A stretch of 64,000 nt of DNA from Winogradskyella ouciana (GTDB taxonomy: Bacteria > Bacteroidota > Bacteroidia > Flavobacteriales > Flavobacteriaceae): positions 62,001-126,000 of the forward strand of contig NZ_WJYA01000006.1 of assembly GCF_009709615.1 (NCBI RefSeq), written 5' to 3'. This document shows positions 34,277 to 45,156 of this stretch, piece by piece (position 1 is the first letter of the stretch; every line of letters begins with the position of its first letter). The notes under the pieces were generated by a model, which saw only the letters and a program-made list of their open reading frames with translations, did no database searches and was not told where the DNA came from. The translations under genes were made by a program, and so were the position numbers.

Positions 34277-36181
34277 ATGAAGAATTTTTTAACCATAATA
34301 TTATTTGCTTTTGCAATGAGTATTAATGCTCAAAATTATATTGAGCACAAAGTAAAAGCTGATGAGACAATAGAGAGCATAGCAAAGAAGTATATGGTAA
34401 CACCTTTTGATATCTATGCGCTCAATCCTGATGCAAAATCAAAATTTAAGCCCAATACAATTTTAATTATTCCGAATTCTAAAGTCAAAAATGATGAAAT
34501 TGAAGAGGAAAGTAAAGAGCTTATCGGTTACAAGACCCACAAAGTAAAGCGCAAGGAAACTTTATACGGAATCTCAAAAAAGTACAGTGTTACAGAGGAA
34601 GAAATTAAAAAAGCAAACCGTCAATTATATTCAGAAAACCTTAAAAAAGGTGATCGAATCAGAATACCAAAGTTCAAGACGTTTGTTTCTAAACAAAGCT
34701 ATAAGAATACTATAAGGAAATATAAAGTTCAACCCAAGGAGGGAAAATGGCGAGTTGCTTACAAGTTTGGTATTACCGTAGCTGAACTCGAAGCATTAAA
34801 CCCTAACATGAAGCCTATTCTACAACCAGGTGATGAGCTTAATGTGCCAAATATTGAAGATAAGGAAGAAAAGGCAATTGAAACTCAGTACAACTATTAC
34901 GAAGTATTACCAAAAGAAGGCTTTTACAGAATAAAAGTAAAAACAGGCTTAACGCAAGAAGAACTGGAAAACTTAAATCCAGAATTAAAAGAAGGAGGTT
35001 TAAAAGAAGGAATGGTATTAAAGATACCAGATTCAATTAATACTACTGCTAACCTCTCTGATATAGAAATTACAAAATTAGGATCTAATCTAAAGAATTT
35101 TAGAACTAAGAAATTAGCGTTAATGTTGCCATATCGCTTAAATAGAATAGATACAGATTCTGTCGAAGAAGCAAAATCCATGATAAAAAACAATAAGCTT
35201 TTGTCTATAGTATTAGATTTTCATATTGGAGTTAGAATGGCATTGGATTCAGCAAAGCAATTGGGAGTTTCAACAGATCTAAAGGTGTTGGATACACGTT
35301 ATCAACCGTCAACTACAAGTAAATTATTAGCTGACAATGATTTTTCAGACTATGATGCTGTTATAGGTCCAATGGAAGAAAAAAGTTTCGATAGAGTGGC
35401 AACAGCTTTAAGACGAGATAGAGTTCCTGTGATTGCAGCTTTAAATAAACCCAAAGAGGTTTATGCTAATGTGTTTCAAACCATTCCAGATGACAAATTG
35501 CTAGAAAAGGCAATGATTGATTTTGTGAAAAAAGATAGCCTGAAGACTAAAGTTGTTGTCATAGCTGATCAGTCTCATCGCTCAGAGAGTGAAATGATAA
35601 AGAAAGAATTCCCTAGTGCTAGTCTTATCTATTCCCAAAAAAATAAGAAAACCGGTGAAGATGCTCATTTTATTTATCCAGTTCAATTAGAAAACGTTTT
35701 TCCCCTCGGTAAAACCATAGTGTTTTTAGAAACTGATAATGATGCCTTTGCGTCTAGTGTTATTAGCATGCTTAATGGCTTAATGGTGGATAATACAGAA
35801 ATTGTTTTGGTGACTTTAAATAAGAGTAAAGCCTTTGAAGGAAAGGATATCGATAATAACAATTTATCTAATCTCAAATTTCATTATCCATCCGTCAATA
35901 AGGATTTTGATGAGATGAACTCCAACGGTTTTGTTGAAGCTTATAGAAAAGAATATGGAGTATCACCTAGCAAATATGTTGCTCGAGGCTTCGATATAAC
36001 CTTAGATGTTTTATTACGCTTAGCAACAGAGGATAACTTATATGAAGCGTCTAGCGATGTAATAGAAACCGAATACATTGAGAATAAGTTTAGGTACAAT
36101 AAATCTTTATTTGGCGGTTATACAAACGAAGCGGTTTACATCGTTAAATTTGACGATCTAAGAATTGTAGAAGCCAATTAA
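34277..36181 (+). CDS. LysM-repeat protein with C-terminal periplasmic-binding-like domain
   Basis: A 634-residue exported protein (signal peptide MKNFLTIILFAFAMSINAQ). Four LysM-like repeats occupy about residues 21-66, 83-131, 147-190 and 205-250; the first two are most regular (HKVKADETIESIAKKY, HKVKRKETLYGISKKY). From about 275 the protein looks like a type I periplasmic-binding or ABC-transporter substrate-binding domain (KKLALMLPYRLN, VIGPMEEKSFDRVATAL, GFVEAYRKEYGVSPSKYVARGFD). LysM domains bind peptidoglycan, so the binding domain is probably tethered to the cell wall. This fusion is common just after guaA in flavobacteria. The bound ligand is unknown. Confidence 0.88.
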   Translation: MKNFLTIILFAFAMSINAQNYIEHKVKADETIESIAKKYMVTPFDIYALNPDAKSKFKPNTILIIPNSKVKNDEIEEESKELIGYKTHKVKRKETLYGISKKYSVTEEEIKKANRQLYSENLKKGDRIRIPKFKTFVSKQSYKNTIRKYKVQPKEGKWRVAYKFGITVAELEALNPNMKPILQPGDELNVPNIEDKEEKAIETQYNYYEVLPKEGFYRIKVKTGLTQEELENLNPELKEGGLKEGMVLKIPDSINTTANLSDIEITKLGSNLKNFRTKKLALMLPYRLNRIDTDSVEEAKSMIKNNKLLSIVLDFHIGVRMALDSAKQLGVSTDLKVLDTRYQPSTTSKLLADNDFSDYDAVIGPMEEKSFDRVATALRRDRVPVIAALNKPKEVYANVFQTIPDDKLLEKAMIDFVKKDSLKTKVVVIADQSHRSESEMIKKEFPSASLIYSQKNKKTGEDAHFIYPVQLENVFPLGKTIVFLETDNDAFASSVISMLNGLMVDNTEIVLVTLNKSKAFEGKDIDNNNLSNLKFHYPSVNKDFDEMNSNGFVEAYRKEYGVSPSKYVARGFDITLDVLLRLATEDNLYEASSDVIETEYIENKFRYNKSLFGGYTNEAVYIVKFDDLRIVEAN

Positions 36182-36182
36182 T

Positions 36183-36584
36183 ATGACGTCTAAAGTAACT
36201 TATCTCGGCAACCTCAGAACGGAAAGCGTCCATATAAAATCCAATAATGCTTTTTTAACGGATGCACCAATAGACAATAATGGAAAGGGAGAAGCGTTTT
36301 CTCCTACAGATACTGTTGCTACAGGATTGGCAAGTTGTATGTTAACGGTTATGGGAATTAAAGCTCGGGACATGGATATTGATATGTCTGGTACAACAGC
36401 TGAGGTGACTAAAACTATGGCTAGCGACCCAAGACGCATCTCTAAGATAAAAGTTGTTCTTAATTTTCCTTTTGAGGCTGATAAGAAGACTAGAGTCATT
36501 TTAGAACGTACCGCAAATACATGCCCTGTGCATTACAGTTTGCATCCAGATATCGAAAAGAATGTGACGTTTAATTGGCAATAA
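36183..36584 (+). CDS. OsmC family protein
   Basis: A 133-residue protein with OsmC/Ohr features: TGLASCMLTVMGIKARDMDID, containing the first catalytic-type Cys, and the second Cys in RTANTCPVHYSL. These cysteines reduce organic hydroperoxides, so it is probably a thiol-dependent peroxidase in the cytoplasm. The start is 1 base after the LysM gene stop, and the next gene starts at the base after its own stop, so three genes share one transcript. With bshC elsewhere in the window, bacillithiol may be its reductant, but that is only a guess. Confidence 0.9.
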   Translation: MTSKVTYLGNLRTESVHIKSNNAFLTDAPIDNNGKGEAFSPTDTVATGLASCMLTVMGIKARDMDIDMSGTTAEVTKTMASDPRRISKIKVVLNFPFEADKKTRVILERTANTCPVHYSLHPDIEKNVTFNWQ

Positions 36585-37130
36585 ATGCAATTTAAATATT
36601 TTATAATAGGACTTCTTTTTTTGTTTGTTGGAACAACTTCCAACGACGAAACCATGATCTGGAATGAGGCACGCAAACTCTCATGGGCAGATTTTAAAGC
36701 AAATCCTGATCCAGCTTCAGATGCTGTAGCACTCACTGCTTCTGGTATTACGTTTGGGTATTCCGTAAAAACATCCAATCGTAGAATTGTAGATTTTTCA
36801 ACGACGGTAGAAGCCCATTTTTATCCCGCAAAATCTTGGTATATAAAAGAAAAAGGGGATGATCATGTCTTAGGCCATGAGCAATTACATTTTGATATCA
36901 CAGAGCTCTACGTACGCAAATTCAGAAAGCAATTAGACCGTTTGGTAGTGAACCAAAATATTAAGAAACAGATGGAGCAAATACATGTGGCAATTAATAA
37001 GGCATTGGAAGAATCCCAAAAAACATACGATGCACAAACCAATCACTCCATAAATGTTGAAGCACAAAAATATTGGGAAACGTTTATTGCTGAAGAACTC
37101 AAAAAATTAGATAAATACAAGTCGCAATAA
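36585..37130 (+). CDS. DUF922-family putative zinc metallopeptidase, exported
   Basis: A 181-residue protein with a short N-terminal hydrophobic signal (MQFKYFIIGLLFLFVGTTS). The HEQLH motif (His98, Glu99, His102) is a HExxH zinc site within GHEQLHFD, and WADFKANPD near residue 32 is typical of DUF922 proteins. The C-terminal half is helical. It likely acts in the periplasm on an unknown substrate. Its ATG directly follows the OsmC stop. Confidence 0.8.
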   Translation: MQFKYFIIGLLFLFVGTTSNDETMIWNEARKLSWADFKANPDPASDAVALTASGITFGYSVKTSNRRIVDFSTTVEAHFYPAKSWYIKEKGDDHVLGHEQLHFDITELYVRKFRKQLDRLVVNQNIKKQMEQIHVAINKALEESQKTYDAQTNHSINVEAQKYWETFIAEELKKLDKYKSQ

Positions 37131-37145
37131 GTTGTGAGTCAATTT

Positions 37146-37195
37146 TGTCATTCCTGCGTTGGTCACTGAGCGAAGTCGAAGTGAGGCAGGAATCT
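37146..37195. repeat. Dispersed intergenic repeat (TGTCATTCCTGC ... GCAGGAATCT)
   Basis: Inverted ends TTCCTGC and GCAGGAA flank CACTGAGCGAAGTCGAAGTG (37164-37183). The same 20-bp core, with one change, is at 39833-39852. Related copies are at 10659, 43862 and 45075. It fills the gap before the DUF3820 gene. Confidence 0.65.
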
Positions 37196-37218
37196 ATTTA
37201 AAAATTAGGAATTAATTA

Positions 37219-37446
37219 ATGCAACCAGACAAAAAAGCTCTCATAGAACTAGCGCATTACAAAATGCCCTTTGGTAAATACAAAGGCCAATACTTGGTTG
37301 ACATCCCAGAATATTACTACACTTGGTTTAAACAAAAAGGCTTTCCGGAAGGAAAATTGGGAAGAATGATGACCCAAATGTATGATATTAAAATCAACGG
37401 CCTTGAAGAATTGATTTATACGATTAAGCGGGAGTTTAGGAAGTGA
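37219..37446 (+). CDS. DUF3820 family protein
   Basis: A 75-residue protein with the DUF3820 signature: MPFGKYKGQYLVDIPEYYYTW, then FPEGKLGRMM and GLEELI. These small proteins are widespread and of unknown function; some look like the zinc-free core of an exonuclease-linked module. It is cytoplasmic and stands alone after a dispersed repeat. Confidence 0.88.
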   Translation: MQPDKKALIELAHYKMPFGKYKGQYLVDIPEYYYTWFKQKGFPEGKLGRMMTQMYDIKINGLEELIYTIKREFRK

Positions 37447-37483
37447 GTTTTGAGTTTTGTTGGCCGAAAAAAAAGTCACAAAG

Positions 37484-38047
37484 TCAAGAACTCAAACTCG
37501 CAATACATTTCTCTCTAATTTCCCATATCTCTTCAAAACTAAAAGGAATAATGTTGTTTCTTATCCAATCCTGTAAATAGCTTTTATGGAAATCGACCTT
37601 AAACTCAGCAACTTGTTGCGGTTCAATTATTTTTTCCAGTAAGATATCATCTTTAATCCTATTAAAGTCAGAAGTAGGAGAGGTGTAGTCAATTCGCTCA
37701 CCATTTATTTTTAAATAACAATGTGCTTCTGGTATATAATCTAACTGATAATCAGATAAGGCTTTCCCAATTTTAGATGTATTAGTACTGTTCATTTTAT
37801 ACATGCCAAGTATGAGCTCCACATTTGGAATTTGGTTTAAATCGGCAACATGTTTCAAAAAGGCATGTTTAGAACTGCATGTTCCTTTTTTTTCCTTCCA
37901 GACTAAGCTTAAATCAGTTCGATTAGAATTTCTATTATAAGGCAGAGCTTTAACAAGCGAAACTAAATCTAACCAATTGTCAATGTCTTCGGACTTTATA
38001 AGCTGTGTTAATGTATCGTAAGATCCTAAAGTTTGGTTAGGTAACAT
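37484..38047 (-). CDS. Transglutaminase-like protein (putative), 187 residues
   Basis: I infer a transglutaminase-like cysteine hydrolase fold from a Cys-His-Asp pattern in the right order: Cys in KGTCSSKHAFL (about residue 57), His in PEAHCYLKI (about 108) and Asp in ERIDYTSP (about 119). The N-terminal half has the short helices normal for this superfamily (VKALPYNRNS before the Cys). No signal peptide is seen, so it is probably cytoplasmic. It converges on the DUF3820 gene and is divergent from pyrG. Substrate unknown. Confidence 0.6.
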   Translation of the reverse strand: MLPNQTLGSYDTLTQLIKSEDIDNWLDLVSLVKALPYNRNSNRTDLSLVWKEKKGTCSSKHAFLKHVADLNQIPNVELILGMYKMNSTNTSKIGKALSDYQLDYIPEAHCYLKINGERIDYTSPTSDFNRIKDDILLEKIIEPQQVAEFKVDFHKSYLQDWIRNNIIPFSFEEIWEIREKCIASLSS

Positions 38048-38107
38048 GTTCTAAAAGTAACATATAAACAAAGCATAAACAAATACAGAATAAGTCATTA
38101 AATTTCG

Positions 38108-38115
38108 TAAATTTG
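38108..38115 (+). promoter_or_regulatory. Candidate -7 promoter element for pyrG
   Basis: TAAATTTG, 20 bases before the pyrG ATG. No clear -33 TTG. Confidence 0.45.
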
Positions 38116-38126
38116 CCTGCGTTTAA

Positions 38127-39752
<1,626 letters not shown>

Positions 39753-39832
39753 TGAATCAATGTGCCACTTTGGCGTAAAATGATTTTTTGGATAGCTTTT
39801 TGGGATAAGCAAATCACTTATCTTAAATTTCA

Positions 39833-39852
39833 CACTGAGCGCAGTCGAAGTG
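39833..39852. repeat. Copy of the CACTGAGCGMAGTCGAAGTG dispersed repeat
   Basis: CACTGAGCGCAGTCGAAGTG differs by one base from 37164-37183. It lies in the pyrG-yidC gap. Confidence 0.6.
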
Positions 39853-39919
39853 CTTTTTGAGACTTTTGATAAGTACCAAAACTTACTAAATTAGATTACC
39901 GTTTACACGGCAAATACAT

Positions 39920-41821
39920 ATGGAAGAAAAGAAACTAGACATCAACTCAATTATTGGATTTATTCTAATATTCGGAATCTTGGTGTACATGATGTACCAA
40001 AGTTCACCTTCACCAGAGGAAGTTGAAGCACAGAAACAAGTAGAACAAGAACAGGTTGAAACTGAGAAAAAAGAGAGCAAACAAAATGAAGCAGTTGTAA
40101 CTACTGCTGCAGATTATACCAACACACAAGCCTTAGACTCTACTCAGCAAGCTGCACTTCAAAGCAAAGTAGGCTCTTTTGCCTATGCCTTAGGTTTACA
40201 GGGCGAAGAACAAACTACAGTAACTACAGACGTTTTTGAATTAAAGTTCAATAGAAAAGGTGGTCATTTAGCTCAAGTGAAGCTACGTAATTTTGTAGAT
40301 TACGATTCAGTGCCAATTTATCTCGTTAAAGACGAAAACAGCGCTTTTAATATCACTTTCGGGACTTCAGACAACAGAACACTCAATACACAGGACTTCC
40401 CATTTCAGCCTAGCGTAAGTAAGAGTGGTGAGAATACAGTGGTTTCTATGAAACTTAAGGTCTCTGAAACCGCATTTTTGGAATATAGATACGAGTTGAA
40501 GCCTAATGATTATATGATTGATTTTTCAATCAGGTCACAAGGCTTAAGTGGTGTATTTAACACATCGCAACCGATTACTCTAGATTGGAAGCAGAAAGGT
40601 ATTCGTCATGCCAAGAGTATAAGCTACGAAAATCGTTACACACGTTTAACCTATATGTATGATGGTAGGGTTGACAAGTTATCTCAAATGGGTGACGATG
40701 ACGAAATTGCTGAAGATGTAGAATGGCTATCGTATAGACAACACTTTTTCAGCTCAATTCTGGTGTCGGATGACAGCCCTTTCAAAAAGGTAGAAATGAC
40801 TTCTGCTGATCTTGTAGAAGATGAAGACGTAGATTCTTTATATACAAAACTCTACACGTCTAAAATGCCTTTGGCATATAGTGGAGGGGAGATCAATAAA
40901 AATCTTGGTTTATATTATGGCCCTACAGATGCAAAGACGCTAAAGGCCTATGATAAAGATTTAGAAGAGAGTATCCCATTTGGTTGGGGAATTTTTGGCT
41001 GGATCAATAAAGCCATATTCATTCCATTGTTCGGTTGGTTGAGTGGTATGCTGCCTTACGGTATTGCTATAATTGTGATGACTATCTTGGTTAAAATAAT
41101 GTTGTCCTTTGTACAGTATAAGCAATTCTTGTCTCAAGCGAAGATGAAAATCTTAAAACCAGAACTCGATGCCATCAGAAAGAAGCATAAGGATAACAAG
41201 ATGAAGGCGCAACAAGAAACTATGGCTTTACAGAGTAAAGCAGGAGCTAGTCCGTTAAGCGGTTGTTTACCTGGTCTAATGCAGATTCCAGTGTTTTACG
41301 CCTTGTTTATGTTCTTCCCAACGGCTTTTGATTTAAGACAGAAAAGTTTCCTTTGGGTAGATGATTTAAGTTCATATGATTCTATTGCGGATTTACCATT
41401 TAATATTCCATTTTATGGAGATCACGTGGCATTATTTCCAATTTTGGCTGCAATTGCAATCTTCTTTTACATGAAGATGACCACAGGCCAGCAAATGGCA
41501 CAACAACCTACACAAGAAGGGATGCCAGATATGGGTAAAATGATGAAGTATATGATTTACTTCTCACCAATTCTTATGTTGGTATTCTTTAACAATTATG
41601 CTTCAGGATTGAGTTTGTATTACTTTATATCTAACTTAATTAGTATCGGAATTATGTTGGTAATTAAGAATTATATCATTGATGAAGAGAAGGTGTTAGC
41701 AAAGATCGAGACGCAAAAGAAGAAGCCTAAGAAACAAAACAAGTTTCAGAGAAAAATGGCTGAAATGATGGAGCAAGCAGAGCAACAAAAGCAAGCACAG
41801 CAGAAAAGAAAAAAGAAATAA
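39920..41821 (+). CDS. yidC: Membrane protein insertase YidC
   Basis: A 633-residue protein with an N-terminal membrane anchor (IIGFILIFGILVYMMYQ), a charged linker, a large periplasmic beta-sandwich domain (about 70-340), and the conserved insertase core from about 370 onward: PYGIAIIVMTILVKIMLSF, the amphipathic EPELDAIRKKHKDN-like region (here KPELDAIRKKHKDN), and SGCLPGLMQIPVFYALFMFF. The C-terminus is lysine/glutamine-rich, suiting ribosome contact. YidC inserts and folds inner-membrane proteins, alone or with SecYEG; ftsY in the same window serves the same route. Confidence 0.97.
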   Translation: MEEKKLDINSIIGFILIFGILVYMMYQSSPSPEEVEAQKQVEQEQVETEKKESKQNEAVVTTAADYTNTQALDSTQQAALQSKVGSFAYALGLQGEEQTTVTTDVFELKFNRKGGHLAQVKLRNFVDYDSVPIYLVKDENSAFNITFGTSDNRTLNTQDFPFQPSVSKSGENTVVSMKLKVSETAFLEYRYELKPNDYMIDFSIRSQGLSGVFNTSQPITLDWKQKGIRHAKSISYENRYTRLTYMYDGRVDKLSQMGDDDEIAEDVEWLSYRQHFFSSILVSDDSPFKKVEMTSADLVEDEDVDSLYTKLYTSKMPLAYSGGEINKNLGLYYGPTDAKTLKAYDKDLEESIPFGWGIFGWINKAIFIPLFGWLSGMLPYGIAIIVMTILVKIMLSFVQYKQFLSQAKMKILKPELDAIRKKHKDNKMKAQQETMALQSKAGASPLSGCLPGLMQIPVFYALFMFFPTAFDLRQKSFLWVDDLSSYDSIADLPFNIPFYGDHVALFPILAAIAIFFYMKMTTGQQMAQQPTQEGMPDMGKMMKYMIYFSPILMLVFFNNYASGLSLYYFISNLISIGIMLVIKNYIIDEEKVLAKIETQKKKPKKQNKFQRKMAEMMEQAEQQKQAQQKRKKK

Positions 41822-41842
41822 TTGTTATAACAATATTAATAG

Positions 41843-41870
41843 GAAAACCCAGACTTTTGTCTGGGTTTTC
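41843..41870. terminator. Bidirectional terminator between yidC and the FAS1 gene
   Basis: Perfect 12-bp stem GAAAACCCAGAC / GTCTGGGTTTTC with a TTTT loop, in a gap between convergent genes; A's and T's flank it on the relevant sides. Confidence 0.85.
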
Positions 41871-41929
41871 TACTACTAACTAAATCAATCAATATAAAAT
41901 CGGGTAATCAGCCTCGACTTTTCTTTTAT

Positions 41930-42922
41930 TTAACTTTGTGGTGGTAATAAAACAGTGTCTATTACGTGTACCACACCATTAATGCCTTGTATATTTACCA
42001 AGGTTGTAACGATATTGCTTACACGACTATTAGGGTCTGTTAAAGTGAAATTATTGGTATCGGCAGAAATATTGCCTCCGAGTGTTGTTACGGTACCTGT
42101 AGCTAATTCATCAGATTGTACGTTGGCATTGTTTACAATATGGTAAGTTAATACAGCATCAACCGTTGCAGTATCCAAGTCGCTTAGGGCGTTAATGTTT
42201 AGTTCTGATAATAGAGAAACAAAGGCATCATTGCTTGGTGCAAAAACAGTAAATGGGCCTGCCTCAGCATTTGAAACCGTACTGATATAAGGTACAGTTG
42301 GGCTGCCTGTATCAGCATAAGCCAAAGCATCTACTAATATAGATAGCGCATCGTTTGATGTCGTAAAAGTTGCAATGGTTGGTAAGTTAATAACAGTATC
42401 AACAATATGCACTATACCATTGGTTGCGGTATTATCCGCACTTGTAACATTAGACATGCCATTAAGCTCTACACCGTTTGAAGTCGTAAAATAAAGACTA
42501 AGATTTTCACCATTTGGTCCAGTCGCTGCTGTATTGGTGTAACCAGAACCTGTGGCTACTAAGTCGCTAGAAGAAAGATTGACACCAACAATAACATGAT
42601 TAAGAAGTATGTTTCTTACCAAAGCTTCTTCTTCTGTAGACAAGTTGTTTAAATCTAATCCTGTAGCATTCAGTAAATCAGTAAAAGCTGCATTACTAGG
42701 TGCAAAAACAGTAAAAGGTCCTGTACCTTGCAAAGTGCTAACCAATCCTGTTGCTTCTAAAGCTGCAGCTAGGGAAGTAAGATTATTTTCCAGAGCAACA
42801 TCCACAACTGTAGTGGTCTGTACACCTGGTCCGTTGTTGTCATCATCATCGCTACAGGCAGTAATGCCTAAGACCATAATAAATACTGCAATTAATTTGA
42901 GAGTTTTCGAAATAATTTTCAT
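41930..42922 (-). CDS. Fasciclin (FAS1) domain lipoprotein, two domains
   Basis: The frame is open to 43000, but the ATG at 42922 gives a proper lipoprotein signal: MKIISKTLKLIAVFIMVLGITAC followed by DDDD. That start also avoids overlap with the divergent gene at 42989. Two FAS1 domains follow, about residues 45-190 and 190-330. Each has GPFTVFAPSNAAF or GPFTVFAPSNDAF and ends with a GVVHVIDTV- or GIVHIVDTV-type strand. FAS1 proteins act in cell adhesion or matrix binding. The protein is probably surface-exposed. Confidence 0.93.
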   Translation of the reverse strand: MKIISKTLKLIAVFIMVLGITACSDDDDNNGPGVQTTTVVDVALENNLTSLAAALEATGLVSTLQGTGPFTVFAPSNAAFTDLLNATGLDLNNLSTEEEALVRNILLNHVIVGVNLSSSDLVATGSGYTNTAATGPNGENLSLYFTTSNGVELNGMSNVTSADNTATNGIVHIVDTVINLPTIATFTTSNDALSILVDALAYADTGSPTVPYISTVSNAEAGPFTVFAPSNDAFVSLLSELNINALSDLDTATVDAVLTYHIVNNANVQSDELATGTVTTLGGNISADTNNFTLTDPNSRVSNIVTTLVNIQGINGVVHVIDTVLLPPQS

Positions 42923-42988
42923 TTTTTTGAGTTTTAAAATTTGTTCAACATTGCTCAAACATTTAAGTTTGTTTAACAATATTACAAA

Positions 42989-43696
42989 ATGATTAAACAA
43001 AAAATAAAACTCGTATTTTTTTTAACACTAATTTTAACACTAGGTTATGCTCAAGAACCCGTAAATCAGTTCGATAAAGACGGTAAACGTCACGGTTTGT
43101 GGACAAAAAACTATCATAAGACTGACCAGAAGCGCTACGAAGGGCAGTTTGTTCACGGCAAAGAAGTCGATACTTTTAAATATTATACGTTATCTAGCGG
43201 AAAAAGTGTGTTGAGTGCTACTAAGGTGTTTAGATTAAAGGATAGTTTGGCAGATGTAAAATTCTATACATCAAAGAGAAATGTGATAAGCGAAGGAAAG
43301 ATGAACGGTAAGCGTTACATAGGTCAATGGATATTCTATCACAAAAACTCTACAGCCAAAATGATTGTAGAAAACTATAATGATGATGGTAATCTCGAAG
43401 GAGATAGAACTGTATTTTATAAGAATGAATTGGTTGCCGAAGAAGCACATTATAAAGACGGAAAACTTCACGGAGAGTCTAAATGGTTTTCAGAAAATAA
43501 TATTTTATTGCGCCACTCTATGTATAAGGATGGAAGCTTACACGGAAAAACGATTAACTACGATTCTGACGGAAATATAACCTCAGAAGGTGACTATACA
43601 GAAGATAGAAAATCGGGTATCTGGAAATATTACGAATCCGGAAAACTCAAAAAAGAAATTGATCACACCAATCAGGTTGTTATTAAGAAATATTGA
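42989..43696 (+). CDS. YwqK/MORN-variant repeat protein, exported
   Basis: A 235-residue protein with a signal peptide (MIKQKIKLVFFLTLILTLGYAQ). About seven MORN-variant repeats follow with the pattern YxDGxxxGxWxxY: KDGKRHGLWTKNY, EGQFVHGKEVDTFKYY, KDGKLHGESKWF, KDGSLHGKTINYD and DRKSGIWKYYESGKL. Such proteins are often labelled 'YwqK family antitoxin', but there is no toxin partner here and the protein is exported. It is better described as a beta-rich repeat protein of unknown function. A terminator follows. Confidence 0.82.
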   Translation: MIKQKIKLVFFLTLILTLGYAQEPVNQFDKDGKRHGLWTKNYHKTDQKRYEGQFVHGKEVDTFKYYTLSSGKSVLSATKVFRLKDSLADVKFYTSKRNVISEGKMNGKRYIGQWIFYHKNSTAKMIVENYNDDGNLEGDRTVFYKNELVAEEAHYKDGKLHGESKWFSENNILLRHSMYKDGSLHGKTINYDSDGNITSEGDYTEDRKSGIWKYYESGKLKKEIDHTNQVVIKKY

Positions 43697-43732
43697 TAGC
43701 TAAATGCTATGGATAGCATAATTATTAGAAAT

Positions 43733-43758
43733 GGCAATCGATATAGATTGCCTTTTTT
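43733..43758 (+). terminator. Rho-independent terminator after the MORN-variant gene
   Basis: GGCAATC-GATATA-GATTGCC stem followed by six T's. Confidence 0.8.
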
Positions 43759-43763
43759 ATTTG

Positions 43764-43771
43764 TAATTTTG
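43764..43771 (+). promoter_or_regulatory. Candidate -7 promoter element for mnmA
   Basis: TAATTTTG just after the terminator. It would give a leader of about 110 bases containing repeat material. Confidence 0.4.
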
Positions 43772-43803
43772 CCGAGGTTTTTCAGACAAAAAGTAATCTA
43801 TTC

Positions 43804-43880
43804 GAGTTCCCTTCCAGGGAAGGGCTAGGGATGGGTTTTAATAAAAAAATTAAAAAAGGAGATTCCTGCCTTCGCAGGAA
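43804..43880. repeat. Two intergenic repeats in the mnmA leader
   Basis: CCCTTCCAGGGAAGGGCTAG (from about 43809) contains a CCCTTCC/GGAAGGG-type hairpin. TTCCTGCCTTCGCAGGAA (43863-43880) is a perfect 7-bp stem with a CTTC loop, ending 6 bases before the mnmA ATG. Both look like dispersed flavobacterial repeats that have landed in the leader. Confidence 0.55.
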
Positions 43881-43886
43881 ATAAAC

Positions 43887-45074
43887 ATGAAACGTGTCAT
43901 AGTAGGACTTTCTGGTGGAGTGGATTCGAGCGTTGCAGCCTATCTTTTAAAGGAGCAAGGCTATGAGGTTATAGGTCTGTTTATGAAAAACTGGCACGAC
44001 GATTCCGTAACCATTTCAGACGAATGTCCTTGGTTAGAAGATAGTAATGATGCTATGTTGGTCGCCGATAAATTGGGAATTCCGTTTCAAACTGTAGATT
44101 TAAGTGTGCAGTATAAAGAACGTATCGTGGATTATATGTTTAACGAATATGAAAAAGGACGTACACCAAACCCAGACGTATTATGTAATCGTGAAATAAA
44201 ATTCGATGTCTTTATGGATATCGCTATGGAGCTTGGTGCAGACTATGTCGCTACAGGTCACTATTGCAGAAAAGCAACAATCGAAAAAGATAGCAAGGAA
44301 ATTCATCAGCTTTTAGCGGGAGTTGACAATAATAAAGATCAGTCGTATTTTTTATGTCAACTATCACAAGAGCAATTGGCAAAAGCCTTATTTCCTATTG
44401 GAGAATTAACCAAACCAGAGGTAAGGGAAATTGCTAAAGCGCAAAATTTAACTACTGCCGAAAAGAAAGATTCACAAGGGCTTTGCTTTATTGGTAAGGT
44501 ACGTTTACCAGATTTTTTACAACAACAACTAAAGCCTAAAGAAGGAGTTATTGTTGAAGTTGAGGATTCTTTTGAAACTTATAATCAAACAGTTCCTGAG
44601 TTCAATTCCAAAGAAAATGAATTAGCGTTTCTTGCCAAAAAACCAGAATATTCTATTTCAGACGGAAAGGTTGTGGGTAAGCACCAAGGTGCACATTATT
44701 TTACCAAAGGACAACGAAAAGGTTTAGCAGTTGGTGGTACAAAAGAACCATTGTTTGTTATTGAAACTGACGTTGAGGACAATGTGATTTATACAGGTCA
44801 AGGTAAAAATCATCCTGGTTTGCTGCGAAATGTATTATTTGTCACAAACGACGAATTGCATTGGATTCGTGAAGACTTGGCTTTGTCTGAAGGTGAAACC
44901 ATGGACGTTATGGCCAGAATTCGTTATCGTCAACCTCTTGAAAAAGCAACACTTCACAAAGTTGCTTCAGGATTGTACGTGGAATTTGAAAATAACCAAT
45001 CAGCTATTACGGAAGGACAGTTCGTTGCATGGTATGATAATGAAGAGCTATTGGGTTCTGGAGTGATTTCCTAA
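43887..45074 (+). CDS. mnmA: tRNA-specific 2-thiouridylase MnmA
   Basis: A 395-residue protein with the PP-loop [15 protein letters not shown] at residues 8-22, catalytic Cys100 in [11 protein letters not shown] and Cys200 in [10 protein letters not shown]. The central and beta-barrel C-terminal domains are complete. MnmA thiolates U34 of Lys, Glu and Gln tRNAs with sulfur relayed from IscS-type carriers, using ATP. A strong leader hairpin ends 6 bases before the ATG, which could influence translation. Confidence 0.97.
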   Translation: MKRVIVGLSGGVDSSVAAYLLKEQGYEVIGLFMKNWHDDSVTISDECPWLEDSNDAMLVADKLGIPFQTVDLSVQYKERIVDYMFNEYEKGRTPNPDVLCNREIKFDVFMDIAMELGADYVATGHYCRKATIEKDSKEIHQLLAGVDNNKDQSYFLCQLSQEQLAKALFPIGELTKPEVREIAKAQNLTTAEKKDSQGLCFIGKVRLPDFLQQQLKPKEGVIVEVEDSFETYNQTVPEFNSKENELAFLAKKPEYSISDGKVVGKHQGAHYFTKGQRKGLAVGGTKEPLFVIETDVEDNVIYTGQGKNHPGLLRNVLFVTNDELHWIREDLALSEGETMDVMARIRYRQPLEKATLHKVASGLYVEFENNQSAITEGQFVAWYDNEELLGSGVIS

Positions 45075-45103
45075 TGTCATTCCTGCGTAGGCAAGGAATC
45101 TTT
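45075..45103. repeat. Short copy of the TGTCATTCCTGC dispersed repeat
   Basis: TGTCATTCCTGCGTAGGCAAGGAATCTTT, an imperfect short form of the 37146-37195 element, starting at the base after the mnmA stop. Confidence 0.5.
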
Positions 45104-45156
45104 AAATGATTTATAGAATTCATTTCAAATCCTTAAATTGCAATAAAAGAAAAGCC

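Noticed and set aside
42923..43000. Longer N-terminus for the FAS1 protein
   Set aside because: It would overlap the divergent gene and place 26 polar residues before a perfect lipoprotein signal.
42989..43696. Toxin-antitoxin system at the YwqK-like gene
   Set aside because: The family label is misleading: the protein has a signal peptide and MORN-type repeats, and no toxin gene is next to it.
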